Source: Deltaproteobacteria bacterium
GTDB lineage: Bacteria; Desulfobacterota; Binatia; UBA9968
NCBI GenBank assembly: GCA_016210115.1
Contig: JACQUW010000210.1
Location: forward strand, 1-37,520
DNA length: 37,520 nt
Reading direction: 5' to 3'
Below the pieces are notes generated by a model. That model worked only from the letters and a program-made list of their open reading frames with translations. It was not told the DNA's origin and did not search any database. Shown one piece after another: positions 8,133 through 15,776 of the stretch. The position numbers and the translations under genes are program-made. How positions within the stretch are numbered: position 1 is the stretch's first letter; every line of letters starts with the position of its first letter.

Positions 8133-9458
8133 TCAGGCTTTGGCAAGGCCGGTGATCGCTGGAATCGCCGGCGCCGCGCGTCCCGTCGCCCGAATCATCA
8201 GAGCCATGCAGGCCGCCATCAGACCCATGACGGCGCCGGCCAAAAACGCGTATTGATAATCGCCAAACTGCATGTGTACCCAACCCCCGCCGACCGCCGC
8301 AAGCGCTCCGCCCAATTGATGGAACACGAAAACCAATCCGAAGAGTGTCCCAACTCTTTCATGCCCGTAATTCTGTGCGAGGATCGCCGTTGTTGCGGGT
8401 CCGGTCGCGAACCAATCGAGACCGTATAAGACCGCGAAGACAAAAAGCCCCCACGGCTCCGACACGTATGGCAAAATGAAAAGCGATGATCCCCGAAGGG
8501 CGTAAGCTAGCGACAGAACTTTCCGCGCATCGACGCGGTCTACCAGCCACCCCGCCAATGTCGTCCCGATAAAGCTCGCTCCTCCCATGAGTCCAACCGC
8601 CGCTGCCGCGGTCACCTGCGGGATACCTCTCTCAATAGCGTGAGGAATCAGGTGTGTGCCGATAAGACCGTTGGCGGTCACGCCACAGACAAAAAAACAG
8701 GCGCTTAAGAGCCAGAAATTCGCGGTCCGAAAGACTTCAGAAAGCGATGACGCGGAGATGGGCTGGAAACCGCGATTTGCGTAAGGACTCCGTCTTTCCC
8801 GGGAAACGCTTGCCGTTCCTGAACCATACGGCTCGAGCCCGACGTCCGCGGGAGCATCGCGCATCCACAGCAAAATAGCCGGTATAAGGATTACGGCTGC
8901 GCCCACAATAATCATCAATGCGTTGCGCCAACCCCTGGATACGATCACCGCCATCAGGAGCGGAAGAAAAATCACCTGACCGGCCGCGTTGGCATTGATA
9001 AGGACGCCCAGCGCCAGTCCCCGCCTGCCGATAAACCAACGGCTCGCCACGCTCGGTCCGAGAGAAGGAGTTAGGCCCGTCGCGATCCCTAAAACAATTC
9101 CCCATAAAACAATGAGCTGCCACAGCTCCTGAACAAGAACGGTCCCCGTCACCCCCACAGCGATTGCTGCCAGACTACCCAGAACGACGCGGCGCGGCCC
9201 GACGCGATCAATCAGCCATCCGCCCAGCGGCGCCGCCAGTCCGTATAGTAGAAGGTTAAGGCTGGCGGCGGAAGCAATCGCCGTTCGGCTCCACCCGAAC
9301 TCTGCTTCGAGGGGGTGGATCAAGACAGACGGCGCTGATCGTATTCCAGCAGCCGTGAGGTTGGTTAGAAAACTCAGTCCGATAATGACCCAACCATAGT
9401 GGAAAGGAAGAGCAACTGAAACGCGCGGCTGTTTTGTTGCGGCATCGCTTTCGCGCAT
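8133..9458 (-). CDS. MFS transporter (12-helix, monocarboxylate-porter-like)
   Basis: About 441 aa with twelve hydrophobic helices in two halves split by a polar loop (GLEPYGSGTASVSRERRSPY). The MFS signature between helices 2 and 3 reads GGWLIDRVGPRRVVLG, with a second copy, AGWLVDRVDARKVLSL, in the second half. The N-terminus HYGWVIIGLSFLTNLTAAGIRSAPSVLIHPL resembles the OFA/monocarboxylate-porter group, so an organic anion is a reasonable cargo. The frame opens at 9521, but AGGATGAG upstream of ATG 9458 marks a better start. It is separated from the catabolic cluster by a divergent MFS pseudogene, so a functional link is uncertain. Confidence 0.85.
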   Translation of the reverse strand: MRESDAATKQPRVSVALPFHYGWVIIGLSFLTNLTAAGIRSAPSVLIHPLEAEFGWSRTAIASAASLNLLLYGLAAPLGGWLIDRVGPRRVVLGSLAAIAVGVTGTVLVQELWQLIVLWGIVLGIATGLTPSLGPSVASRWFIGRRGLALGVLINANAAGQVIFLPLLMAVIVSRGWRNALMIIVGAAVILIPAILLWMRDAPADVGLEPYGSGTASVSRERRSPYANRGFQPISASSLSEVFRTANFWLLSACFFVCGVTANGLIGTHLIPHAIERGIPQVTAAAAVGLMGGASFIGTTLAGWLVDRVDARKVLSLAYALRGSSLFILPYVSEPWGLFVFAVLYGLDWFATGPATTAILAQNYGHERVGTLFGLVFVFHQLGGALAAVGGGWVHMQFGDYQYAFLAGAVMGLMAACMALMIRATGRAAPAIPAITGLAKA

Positions 9459-9737
9459 TCTCATCCTGTAGCACAAAAAACGGCGCGTTAGAAAGGCAAC
9501 TTTGAGAAACTCCACGTTCACCCTTCGAGAGCCTCAGGGCGAACGGAATAAAGTCTTAAATAACAACTAAATGCCCGTTCATGCAGAGCCTCGTCGAAGC
9601 ACGAAGCCAGTTTTTCAACAGCCTGATTTATTGCTTCACGATTGTATGCCACGCATTTCAAGTAACTCTTGCACCGGCATAGCTTGAAGACTAAAAGATG
9701 GGATGCGCAACGTATCGAAGTCAACAAGATCAAGCTC

Positions 9738-10136
9738 ATGAAGGCGAGCACCCTAAAGCTTTGCCTTCCAGTCATGGCGATGACCGCACAACAGACTGCG
9801 GGAGCCCTCGTCCTTCCTCCTTTTCTGGACGATCTCAAGTATCCGGTGTCGGCCATCGGATCACTTATCTCTGTAGGACCCGTTCTAACACTGGCCGCTC
9901 GTCTCCCGGCAGGCTTCGTTTATCGTGGAAGCCGGGCGCGCATGTTGATCGCCCTGGCGTTATCTGTCTGGCCTTCTATGTGGACGCGCTCCCGTCCGAT
10001 GAGGAGCGCCATCACGCCATGGGATACTACGCGGGATGCCTACCTTTTTTTGATCGGACCGTTAATCATCATCGTTTTTTTCCTGATTTCAGTCTGGGGG
10101 TGCAAGTTTCTGGCGAGATATCCAACGCCCGCCTAG
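9738..10136 (+). pseudogene. Decayed MFS transporter fragment
   Basis: The first 75 or so codons read like the start of an MFS protein: LKLCLPVMAMTAQQTAGALVLPPFLDDL, then SAIGSLISVGPVLTLAARLPAGFVYRGSRARMLI. The reading then moves to another frame (VICLAFYVDALPSDEERHHAMGYYAGCL) and back (AYLFLIGPLIIIVFFLISVWG) before stopping. Two frame changes and the loss of at least three quarters of the protein mark it as a pseudogene. It is the only plus-strand gene trace supported in the window and points away from the intact MFS gene. Confidence 0.55.
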
Positions 10137-10165
10137 CAAATTACGGCCATTCACCCGGGTTTCGG

Positions 10166-10936
10166 CTACTTGTCTGTAGTCAACCGTCTGCCACAGCCCA
10201 GGTTGCGGGATATGCGATCCGCGGCGTGCCGAACTAATCCACCGAACTCCGAGATCTGCGGTCTGGAAAAGCGAACGACCGGAAGCCCAACCGAAATGCC
10301 CGCAATGGGTCTTTCTGTCCTGTCGAAGATCGGAGCTCCAACGGCTCTAACCCCTTCGATGGCCTCCTCATCGCTCAGAGCATAGCCATTGCGCCGGACT
10401 TTTCTGAGCTCTTCTAAAAACGCGGGGATCGAGACGATCGTTTTCGGCGTGAATTTCATCGGGAGACTTTTCTTTAAGATCTTTTCAAGCTCCTCTTCCG
10501 GAAAATAGGCCAGGATCGCCTTGCCGATCGCTCCAAAGTTAAAATCATACGCGGTTCCCACCCTGTGCGTAACTCGCAGTGCAAGCGGGCTCTCCCGCAC
10601 CAGCACAGAAATCAACTGATCGCCCTCGAGAACTCTTACGACGACTGTCCCTTGGGTTTTCGCCCAAAGCCAGTCCACTGCTCGTCTGGATTGATCAATA
10701 ATATTGAATTGGGAGAGCACGACTGAGCTCAGGCTCAAAATTTTCGCCGTGAGCATGTAACTCTTGTCGTTTTGATCTTTTCGTAGATAGCCTTCTTTTT
10801 CCAGCGTCTGAACAACTCGAAATGCCGCGCTCTTGGTCAGCTTGAGTTCTCGACTGATTTCTGTGAGCTTCCAGCGCGGCCGGCCCACGCTGAAGAGCTC
10901 CAGAATCCGCATTCCTTTAATCAGTGTTCCAAGCAT
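10166..10936 (-). CDS. IclR-family transcriptional regulator
   Basis: 256 aa, normal length. N-terminal winged helix-turn-helix at about residues 5-65 (ILELFSVGRPRWKLTEISRELKLTKSAAFRVVQTLEKEGYL). The C-terminal effector-binding domain contains GAIGKAILAYFPEEE, GYALSDEEAIEGVRAVGAPIFD and the closing IAGISVGLP, all typical of IclR. Such regulators sense aromatic or carboxylic metabolites and repress or activate catabolic operons. It is the last gene of the minus-strand run, 36 nt after the TAXI gene, and is the obvious candidate regulator of the cluster. The ATG lacks a strong ribosome site. Confidence 0.93.
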   Translation of the reverse strand: MLGTLIKGMRILELFSVGRPRWKLTEISRELKLTKSAAFRVVQTLEKEGYLRKDQNDKSYMLTAKILSLSSVVLSQFNIIDQSRRAVDWLWAKTQGTVVVRVLEGDQLISVLVRESPLALRVTHRVGTAYDFNFGAIGKAILAYFPEEELEKILKKSLPMKFTPKTIVSIPAFLEELRKVRRNGYALSDEEAIEGVRAVGAPIFDRTERPIAGISVGLPVVRFSRPQISEFGGLVRHAADRISRNLGCGRRLTTDK

Positions 10937-10972
10937 GGCAGCAAACTAAAGCCTCTGGAAAATGGAAAATCG

Positions 10973-11959
10973 TTAGAGGCACCCGACTTCTCTGTAATAC
11001 CGCTCGGCTCCAGGATGGAGAGGGATCACACACCGGGTGGATAAGTGTTCTAAAGTGATCGGAACCTCGAGACTCCGTTGGCGGGGCGGCAGATCATTAT
11101 ATGGGGCGGCGACACGGTCTCTGGTCTCGGCGCACACCTTGGCCAGGAGATACGAAAGCTCTGAGGGAAAATCCTCGCGACAAAAAAGCAGCCACCCGGC
11201 GAACTCCAGAGTGAGCAGGTCCTCTTCGATCCCTTTCAGTCGCCCCTTGGGGATCGTGCTCGCTTGGAATCCATATTTCGATTTCATATACTCCACCACC
11301 TCGGGCTTAAGCTGCAGGCATGTCATCGGATAGGCCTCCGCGAGCTCTTCCCACATGATATGGTGAACGCCTTCCTGGAAGATCGCGTTTGCTTCGCGTT
11401 TTCGCACAATGGGAACTCCGATGGTAGACTGTCCGGGAAACAAAACCTTTCCGCCCCATGTTTCTATGTCTTTATAGGAGAATCCGTACTGTTTGATGAT
11501 TTCTTCAACCGTCCAGGTCAAAGTGTCGGGTCCCGTCGGACCGACTCGGCCTGAGACCAACGTCAGCTTGGGTTTACGGATCGGTATCTCCTCCATAGAG
11601 CCGATACCCAGATCTTTGTCGACAAGCCAGAAGATGTAATCCGGTTCCGGAAAACGAGCTATCGCTCTCAATGAACCGACGCTTTCACGAAAGGGTCCGA
11701 TCCCTTCCATGGCCATCTTTGCGGTCACGGGCGGATTGGTAATCCCTACATCCACCTCCCCCCTTCCAACCATCTTGGGATTTTCCAAAGAACCGAGGCC
11801 GAACTTCGGTGTGTAGACGCCGACGCTTGTCACCACTCCCGGCTTTTCGCGATTGCCGTCGAGCGCTTGAGCGAGCACGGCCGTAATGCGCGACCAGGGG
11901 TGAAATGGCGTATGCGATGCGATTTTTAGAACATAGCCCCATTCATCTCGTTGAACCAC
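10973..11959 (-). CDS. TAXI-type solute-binding protein without signal peptide
   Basis: 328 aa. It matches TRAP-associated TAXI receptors: LKIASHTPFHPWSRITAVLAQAL, GEVDVGITNPPVTAKMA, a central hinge with VSGRVGPTGPDTLTWTVEEIIKQYGF, and the C-terminal REVGCL. TAXI proteins normally carry a Sec signal. This one starts straight in the first beta strand: GTG at 11959 is fixed by GGAGGAG six nucleotides upstream, and the longer frame adds only charged residues (about 23 codons overlapping the Rid gene). It is therefore predicted cytosolic. No TRAP membrane subunits are present in the window. It may be a sensor or an enzyme built on the binding-protein fold, as 4,5-dihydroxyphthalate decarboxylase is. 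Family fairly sure, role open. Confidence 0.75.
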   Translation of the reverse strand: MVQRDEWGYVLKIASHTPFHPWSRITAVLAQALDGNREKPGVVTSVGVYTPKFGLGSLENPKMVGRGEVDVGITNPPVTAKMAMEGIGPFRESVGSLRAIARFPEPDYIFWLVDKDLGIGSMEEIPIRKPKLTLVSGRVGPTGPDTLTWTVEEIIKQYGFSYKDIETWGGKVLFPGQSTIGVPIVRKREANAIFQEGVHHIMWEELAEAYPMTCLQLKPEVVEYMKSKYGFQASTIPKGRLKGIEEDLLTLEFAGWLLFCREDFPSELSYLLAKVCAETRDRVAAPYNDLPPRQRSLEVPITLEHLSTRCVIPLHPGAERYYREVGCL

Positions 11960-11963
11960 GTAT

Positions 11964-11970
11964 CTCCTCC
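11964..11970 (-). promoter_or_regulatory. Ribosome-binding site setting a GTG start
   Basis: GGAGGAG on the minus strand lies 4-5 nt before the GTG at 11959 and touches the stop codon of the Rid gene. It decides the short, signal-less start of the TAXI protein and implies translational coupling. Confidence 0.75.
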
Positions 11971-12371
11971 TACGACTTTGCTCTGTGGAACTCGCCGGCT
12001 TCGACCGCAGCAGTGACATCCACCTCAATCATCATTCCTGGCCGCGCCAACTGCTTGACCACAACCAGCGTCGAGGCTCTACGCGGCAGGCGTTCCTTGA
12101 CAATTGCGGCTCCGTGGCTTCGGTAAATATTCAGATCCGTTACATAGGTTACGATCTTTACAATATTTTCGACCGAGCTGCCCGCCAGCTCCAGAGACGC
12201 CACAATTCTTCTGCAAATAATCCCGGCCTGTTCCGCCATGGTCGGCAGGACTGTGTCGCTATCGGGGTCGATGCCGCCTACTCCCGAGAGGAAGACAAAC
12301 CCGCCGGCCACAACGCCACGAGCGTAGCCCTTTTCAACGTGGTACTCCGTTGGAAGCACTTGCACTGTCAT
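11970..12371 (-). CDS. Rid-family (YjgF/YER057c/UK114) protein
   Basis: 133 aa, the usual size of the trimeric Rid fold: GYARGVVAGGFVFLSGVGGIDP, VENIVKIVTYVTDLNIY, and IEVDVTAAV at the end. RidA hydrolyses reactive enamines/imines, and the RutC relative acts in pyrimidine breakdown. By eye, the position of the catalytic arginine of Escherichia coli RidA (Arg105) falls on Ser100 here in RRASTLVVV, with Arg97-Arg98 just before it. This may therefore belong to a Rid subgroup without classic deaminase activity. It lies between an LLM oxidoreductase (12 nt upstream) and the TAXI protein, tightly spaced, in the catabolic run. Confidence 0.87.
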   Translation of the reverse strand: MTVQVLPTEYHVEKGYARGVVAGGFVFLSGVGGIDPDSDTVLPTMAEQAGIICRRIVASLELAGSSVENIVKIVTYVTDLNIYRSHGAAIVKERLPRRASTLVVVKQLARPGMMIEVDVTAAVEAGEFHRAKS

Positions 12372-12383
12372 CTGGATCCCCGG

Positions 12384-13376
12384 TTATCGCAAAGCGCTCA
12401 TCACCTTCTTCGCGAACTCGGTAATAATCGACTCCTTGTCGCCATAAGGCACAATCGTAATGAGATCCACCCCATCATTGATAGTATCTACGATTCTCGC
12501 CCGAACCTGCTCCGGCGATCCGGCAATCGAAAAAAGATCTACCCACCGTTCGGGCACCAGGTGACTGTGCTCCGGTCCCATGTGGTGACTGAAATCATAC
12601 TCGCGGTTCAACCGCTCGGTAGCCAATCTGTCTTCCTCGGCCATGGCCTCTCCCTGCTTCAGCATTCGGGTGAAGACCACCATCCCGCTTCGGGCGACGT
12701 GCGGCTTAACCGCTTCCCTAGCCGATTTCCCATCGCGCGCGAGAGAACAAGGAATCCACGACATGATCTTCACCGAATCGGCCGGCCGCCCGGCCTCCGC
12801 CACGGCCCTTCGAACGCCGTCCACTCCCGCCGCGACGCTGTCACGGCGTCCTCCGAGTATCACTCCGTCGGCAATCCGGCCGGCCATCTCCCTCGTCCGC
12901 GGCGAATTGGCCGCGATGTAAATCGGCACGTCGACCGGAGAGGGATACATGAGGCGCATCCGGTTGCCGTCAAGCTCCACAGGCTGGTTGCGAAGCAATT
13001 GGCGCAGCCTCTCAACGCCTTCGGCCAATTTCTGCAACGGCACCGGCTTCACCCCGATATTGCGTGGGCCGCTGGCGCCGATCCCAATGCCCATGCTGAT
13101 CCGGCCCGGCGCCAGCTCCGATAGCGTAGCAAAAGCGCTTGCTGTTAGGCTCAGGTGCCTCACGTGAGGATGCGTGACTCCGGAGCCGATGCCAATTCTC
13201 TTCGTTTGAGACGCAATCGCACCCATAATGACATAAAGCTCACGCCAGATAATGTGCGAATCACCGACCCAGACCCCGTCATAACCCAGCCTCTCCGCTA
13301 GCCTGGCCTGCTTGACCGTCTCTGAGGCAGGCTCAGTGGGAAACAGGGCCACACCGAATTTCACGTTCCTTGCCAT
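12384..13376 (-). CDS. LLM-class flavin/F420-dependent oxidoreductase (copy 1)
   Basis: 330 aa TIM-barrel protein of the luciferase-like monooxygenase/F420 group: VKFGVALFPTEPASETVKQARLAERLGYDGVWVGDSHI, SQTKRIGIGSGVTHPHVRHLSLTAS, LSELAPGRISMGIGIGASGPRNIGV, and PIYIAANSPRTREMAGRIADGVILGG. These are the usual strands around the deazaflavin or FMN. Members oxidise alcohols, reduce methylene-tetrahydromethanopterin or insert oxygen into rings; cofactor and substrate cannot be decided here. The ATG at 13376 (MARNVKFG) fits better than the longer frame; AGGGAG lies about 12 nt upstream. A clear paralogue lies at 14767-15756. Confidence 0.88.
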   Translation of the reverse strand: MARNVKFGVALFPTEPASETVKQARLAERLGYDGVWVGDSHIIWRELYVIMGAIASQTKRIGIGSGVTHPHVRHLSLTASAFATLSELAPGRISMGIGIGASGPRNIGVKPVPLQKLAEGVERLRQLLRNQPVELDGNRMRLMYPSPVDVPIYIAANSPRTREMAGRIADGVILGGRRDSVAAGVDGVRRAVAEAGRPADSVKIMSWIPCSLARDGKSAREAVKPHVARSGMVVFTRMLKQGEAMAEEDRLATERLNREYDFSHHMGPEHSHLVPERWVDLFSIAGSPEQVRARIVDTINDGVDLITIVPYGDKESIITEFAKKVMSALR

Positions 13377-13492
13377 CAGCCGTTCATCTCCCTGTGCTGG
13401 CACCGTTGCAAAAAGACCAAACCTTCATCCTCGCATTTCTCCTCCCCGCTTGGAGACTGTGTCGCAATCATTCATCTCCGCTTTATTCCTGC

Positions 13493-13650
13493 TCACCCCC
13501 ATCCTTGCCTTCCCCCGCAAGGGGGGAAGGTATAAGGCGCGTGAACGTGTAGATAATGCTAAACTTCACAAACGAGAAGGAGTGCATCTCCGTTTTTTAT
13601 CTTTACTCATTTCTCCCCCCCTTGCGGGGGAGGACTAAGGAGGGGGTCAC
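13493..13650. repeat. C-rich element with about 33-nt terminal inverted repeats
   Basis: It fills the 333-nt spacer between the cyclase and LLM genes. The left end (CACCCCCATCCTTGCC, then CCTTCCCCCGCAAGGGGG) and the reverse complement of the right end (GACCCCCTCCTTAGTCC, then TCCCCCGCAAGGGGG) are near-identical. Each end also folds as its own hairpin (13508-13530, 9-bp stem; 13613-13632). No ORF lies inside. A right-end-like copy lies at 27141-27180. It looks like a small non-autonomous repeat element. Confidence 0.6.
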
Positions 13651-13709
13651 TGAAAATTTCTCTCACCCTCACTGTAATCATCTCCTTGGAAAGAGAGGAA
13701 GTTTAAAAA

Positions 13710-14546
13710 TCAAACAACCGCAACCGGGTCTATGGGAAATCCCGTGCCTCCTTTGAGTCGTACCGGAACAGCCACAAAAAGAAATTCATACGACCGATCC
13801 CTGCCAAGCTCTTCCAGATTGAGATTCTCAATCAGATAAATGCCCATCTCCGTCAGACAGAGTTCATGCACAGCTCTATTCCTCGGCGCCGACGGCGGAC
13901 AGGCATCGATCGCCCAATTGTCGGCTCCAATCGCAACGACTCCCTGCTCCCCGAGCCATCTGGCAGCCTCGCCGGTTAATCCCGGCTCCTCTAACATGTA
14001 ACGCCGCTCGCGCTTCTCCCAGAGTCGGGACCATCCCGTGCGCACCAATGCGACATCACCCGATTGGAGCCGGATACTCTCCGCGCCGGCGACAGCTTCG
14101 AGATCTTCCCTGTCGATCGAGACATCGCTCTCGAGCATTTCGACCCCCCGATGAGCCGCCACGTCAAACAACACGCCGCGGGTCAGTAAGGGCGGGCACC
14201 GATCGATGCCGAGATCGACGAGCCCGTCCTCGGTCCATACTTCACTTTTGGGCCTGCCGCCGAAAACGCGTTCGTCACAATACCAATGCCCGAAAGCATC
14301 GATGTGTGTCCCCGTATGCGTGGGAAGCTCCACCACCTCGCTCAAAGCCCCGGAACCCGGGCGACTCGCCGGCGAGCGACCGATGGTAAACCGGCGGCTA
14401 CGAGAGATATTCGGGCTGTCGCTCAATTGAGGAATGTCCGTGCTCAACACCTGGCCAAGCCGATAGATCTGACCTTTCTTCACCAGTCGCAATCCCTTCA
14501 GAGTCATTTCGGGCGAAAGCCAGCGGCCCGCTCCTATGGTCTCCAT
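13710..14546 (-). CDS. Cyclase-family metal-dependent hydrolase (KynB-like fold)
   Basis: 278 aa. The defining HxGTHxD motif is present as HTGTHIDAFGH, with His77, His81, Asp83 and His87. The earlier LVKKGQIYRLGQVLS and later SGDVALVRTGW and GVVAIGADNWAID are typical of the cyclase superfamily (PF04199), which includes kynurenine formamidase and isatin hydrolase. Such enzymes open amide or lactam rings in the cytosol. The frame runs open to 14852 only because the repeat at 14609-14740 is open. The true ATG at 14546 has AGGAG six nucleotides upstream. It lies between two LLM oxidoreductases; hydrolysis of an oxidised ring product would fit. Confidence 0.87.
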   Translation of the reverse strand: METIGAGRWLSPEMTLKGLRLVKKGQIYRLGQVLSTDIPQLSDSPNISRSRRFTIGRSPASRPGSGALSEVVELPTHTGTHIDAFGHWYCDERVFGGRPKSEVWTEDGLVDLGIDRCPPLLTRGVLFDVAAHRGVEMLESDVSIDREDLEAVAGAESIRLQSGDVALVRTGWSRLWEKRERRYMLEEPGLTGEAARWLGEQGVVAIGADNWAIDACPPSAPRNRAVHELCLTEMGIYLIENLNLEELGRDRSYEFLFVAVPVRLKGGTGFPIDPVAVV

Positions 14547-14608
14547 GTTTCGCTCCTTCTTGATCCACCTGTTCAGGTCCGCGCCATGCGCTTGTACATC
14601 CGTAGGCC

Positions 14609-14740
14609 CGATGAAAGCGGCTGCCGGTTCGGAGAGCCCGTTGCATCCGACCTGCCTGCCGGCAGGCAGGCAGGTAACCAGCGTTGGAATTACGACTAAG
14701 CCATCGCGTGGGCTCGGAGAACGGGCTGAGGCTTTCATCG
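14609..14740. repeat. Palindromic element, copy A
   Basis: 132 bp in the spacer between LLM copy 2 and the cyclase gene. The ends are perfectly inverted (CGATGAAAGC / GCTTTCATCG), and the core at 14651-14670 is CCTGCCTGCCGGCAGGCAGG with one extra CAGG. The right arm contains GTGGGCTCGGAGAACGGGC. The flank GTGATCCTTCC is shared with copy C. It would fold into one long stem in the operon RNA. Confidence 0.8.
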
Positions 14741-14766
14741 TCACGTGATCCTTCCACCCCACTAGA

Positions 14767-15756
14767 CTAGACCTTTGCCATGACCTCTTCCGCGAAGAGC
14801 CGGACCATAGCTTCCTTTGATCTGCCAAAAGGCACCAGCCCAATCTCGTCAACGCCCGCGCGAATAATGGCTCTGATCTTCTCGCGAACCTGCTCGGGGT
14901 TTCCCGCTATCGAGTAGCGGTCGATCCATTCTTCTCTGACGAGATGGCTATGCTGCGGTTCGAAATGATGATACATGTTGTATTCTTTCCAGAGGCGCTC
15001 GACTGCCTTCTTTTCCTCCTCGTTTTGCAGCTCGCCTTTACGATGGAGTCTTCCGAGGGTGACCATGGCCACTCGCGCCACCATTGATTTGACGGCTTCT
15101 CGCGCCTCCGCGGAATTATTCGAAACGGAACAGGGAGCCCAGCAGATGATTTTCACTCGACCCGAATCGCCCCTCTGAGCTGCGATGGCGGGACGCAACT
15201 GCTTCACAACCTCGTCCATCGAGGTGACCTCGCCGCCACACATGACCCCGTCAGCCACGCGGGCTGCCATTTGTCTGGTCGCCGGAGAGCTCGCGGCCAC
15301 GTAAATAGGGATAGAGTTATTTTTTGCGAACACACACCGGACCGGCTTGTCATTCAGTTCGACCGTCTCGCCGCTTGTGATTTTTTGTATGAGCTTTATG
15401 GTTTCTTCGAGGCGGGAAAGACGCACTGGTTTTAAGCCCACGTTACCCGGACCCGTAGCGCCAATGCCGATGCCCAGGTGAGAGCGTCCCTGAGAAAGCT
15501 CCTGGAGTGTAACTATAGCGCTCGCCGTCACCGTGGAATGACGCAGCTCGGGATGCGTAACACCCGGCCCGATTTGGATCCTTTTTGTCTGCAGCGCGAT
15601 CGCCCCCAGAAGCACGTAAACCTCACGCCAAATCATGTGGGAGTCGCCGACCCACAATCGATGGTAACCAAGATCCTCAACCAGCCGGGCGAATTCGATG
15701 CCTTCCAGGGCTTTTTCACCACAGAACAAAGCAACTCCGAAATTCACGGCTGGCAT
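14767..15756 (-). CDS. LLM-class flavin/F420-dependent oxidoreductase (copy 2)
   Basis: 329 aa, same architecture as copy 1: VNFGVALFCGEKALEGIEFARLVEDLGYHRLWVGDSHM, QTKRIQIGPGVTHPELRHSTVTAS, and PIYVAASSPATRQMAARVADGVMCGG. The similar C-termini (HSHLV...W.D..SIAG.PEQVR) show that the two genes arose by duplication before diverging. ATG at 15756 with AAGGAA upstream avoids overlap with the UbiD gene that ends at 15777. The best inference is successive or alternative oxidation steps in the same pathway; the cofactor is not determined. Confidence 0.88.
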   Translation of the reverse strand: MPAVNFGVALFCGEKALEGIEFARLVEDLGYHRLWVGDSHMIWREVYVLLGAIALQTKRIQIGPGVTHPELRHSTVTASAIVTLQELSQGRSHLGIGIGATGPGNVGLKPVRLSRLEETIKLIQKITSGETVELNDKPVRCVFAKNNSIPIYVAASSPATRQMAARVADGVMCGGEVTSMDEVVKQLRPAIAAQRGDSGRVKIICWAPCSVSNNSAEAREAVKSMVARVAMVTLGRLHRKGELQNEEEKKAVERLWKEYNMYHHFEPQHSHLVREEWIDRYSIAGNPEQVREKIRAIIRAGVDEIGLVPFGRSKEAMVRLFAEEVMAKV

Positions 15757-15776
15757 CGCAGCTTTCCTTTCACCGG

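Noticed and set aside
11985-13124. Open reading frame of 379 codons on the plus strand
   Set aside because: Antisense to the Rid and LLM genes; the composition (His/Arg/Asn-rich) is that of a mirror frame.
13710-14852. Long N-terminal extension of the cyclase (380 aa form)
   Set aside because: The extra codons are a translation of repeat copy A; ATG 14546 has a proper ribosome site and matches family length.
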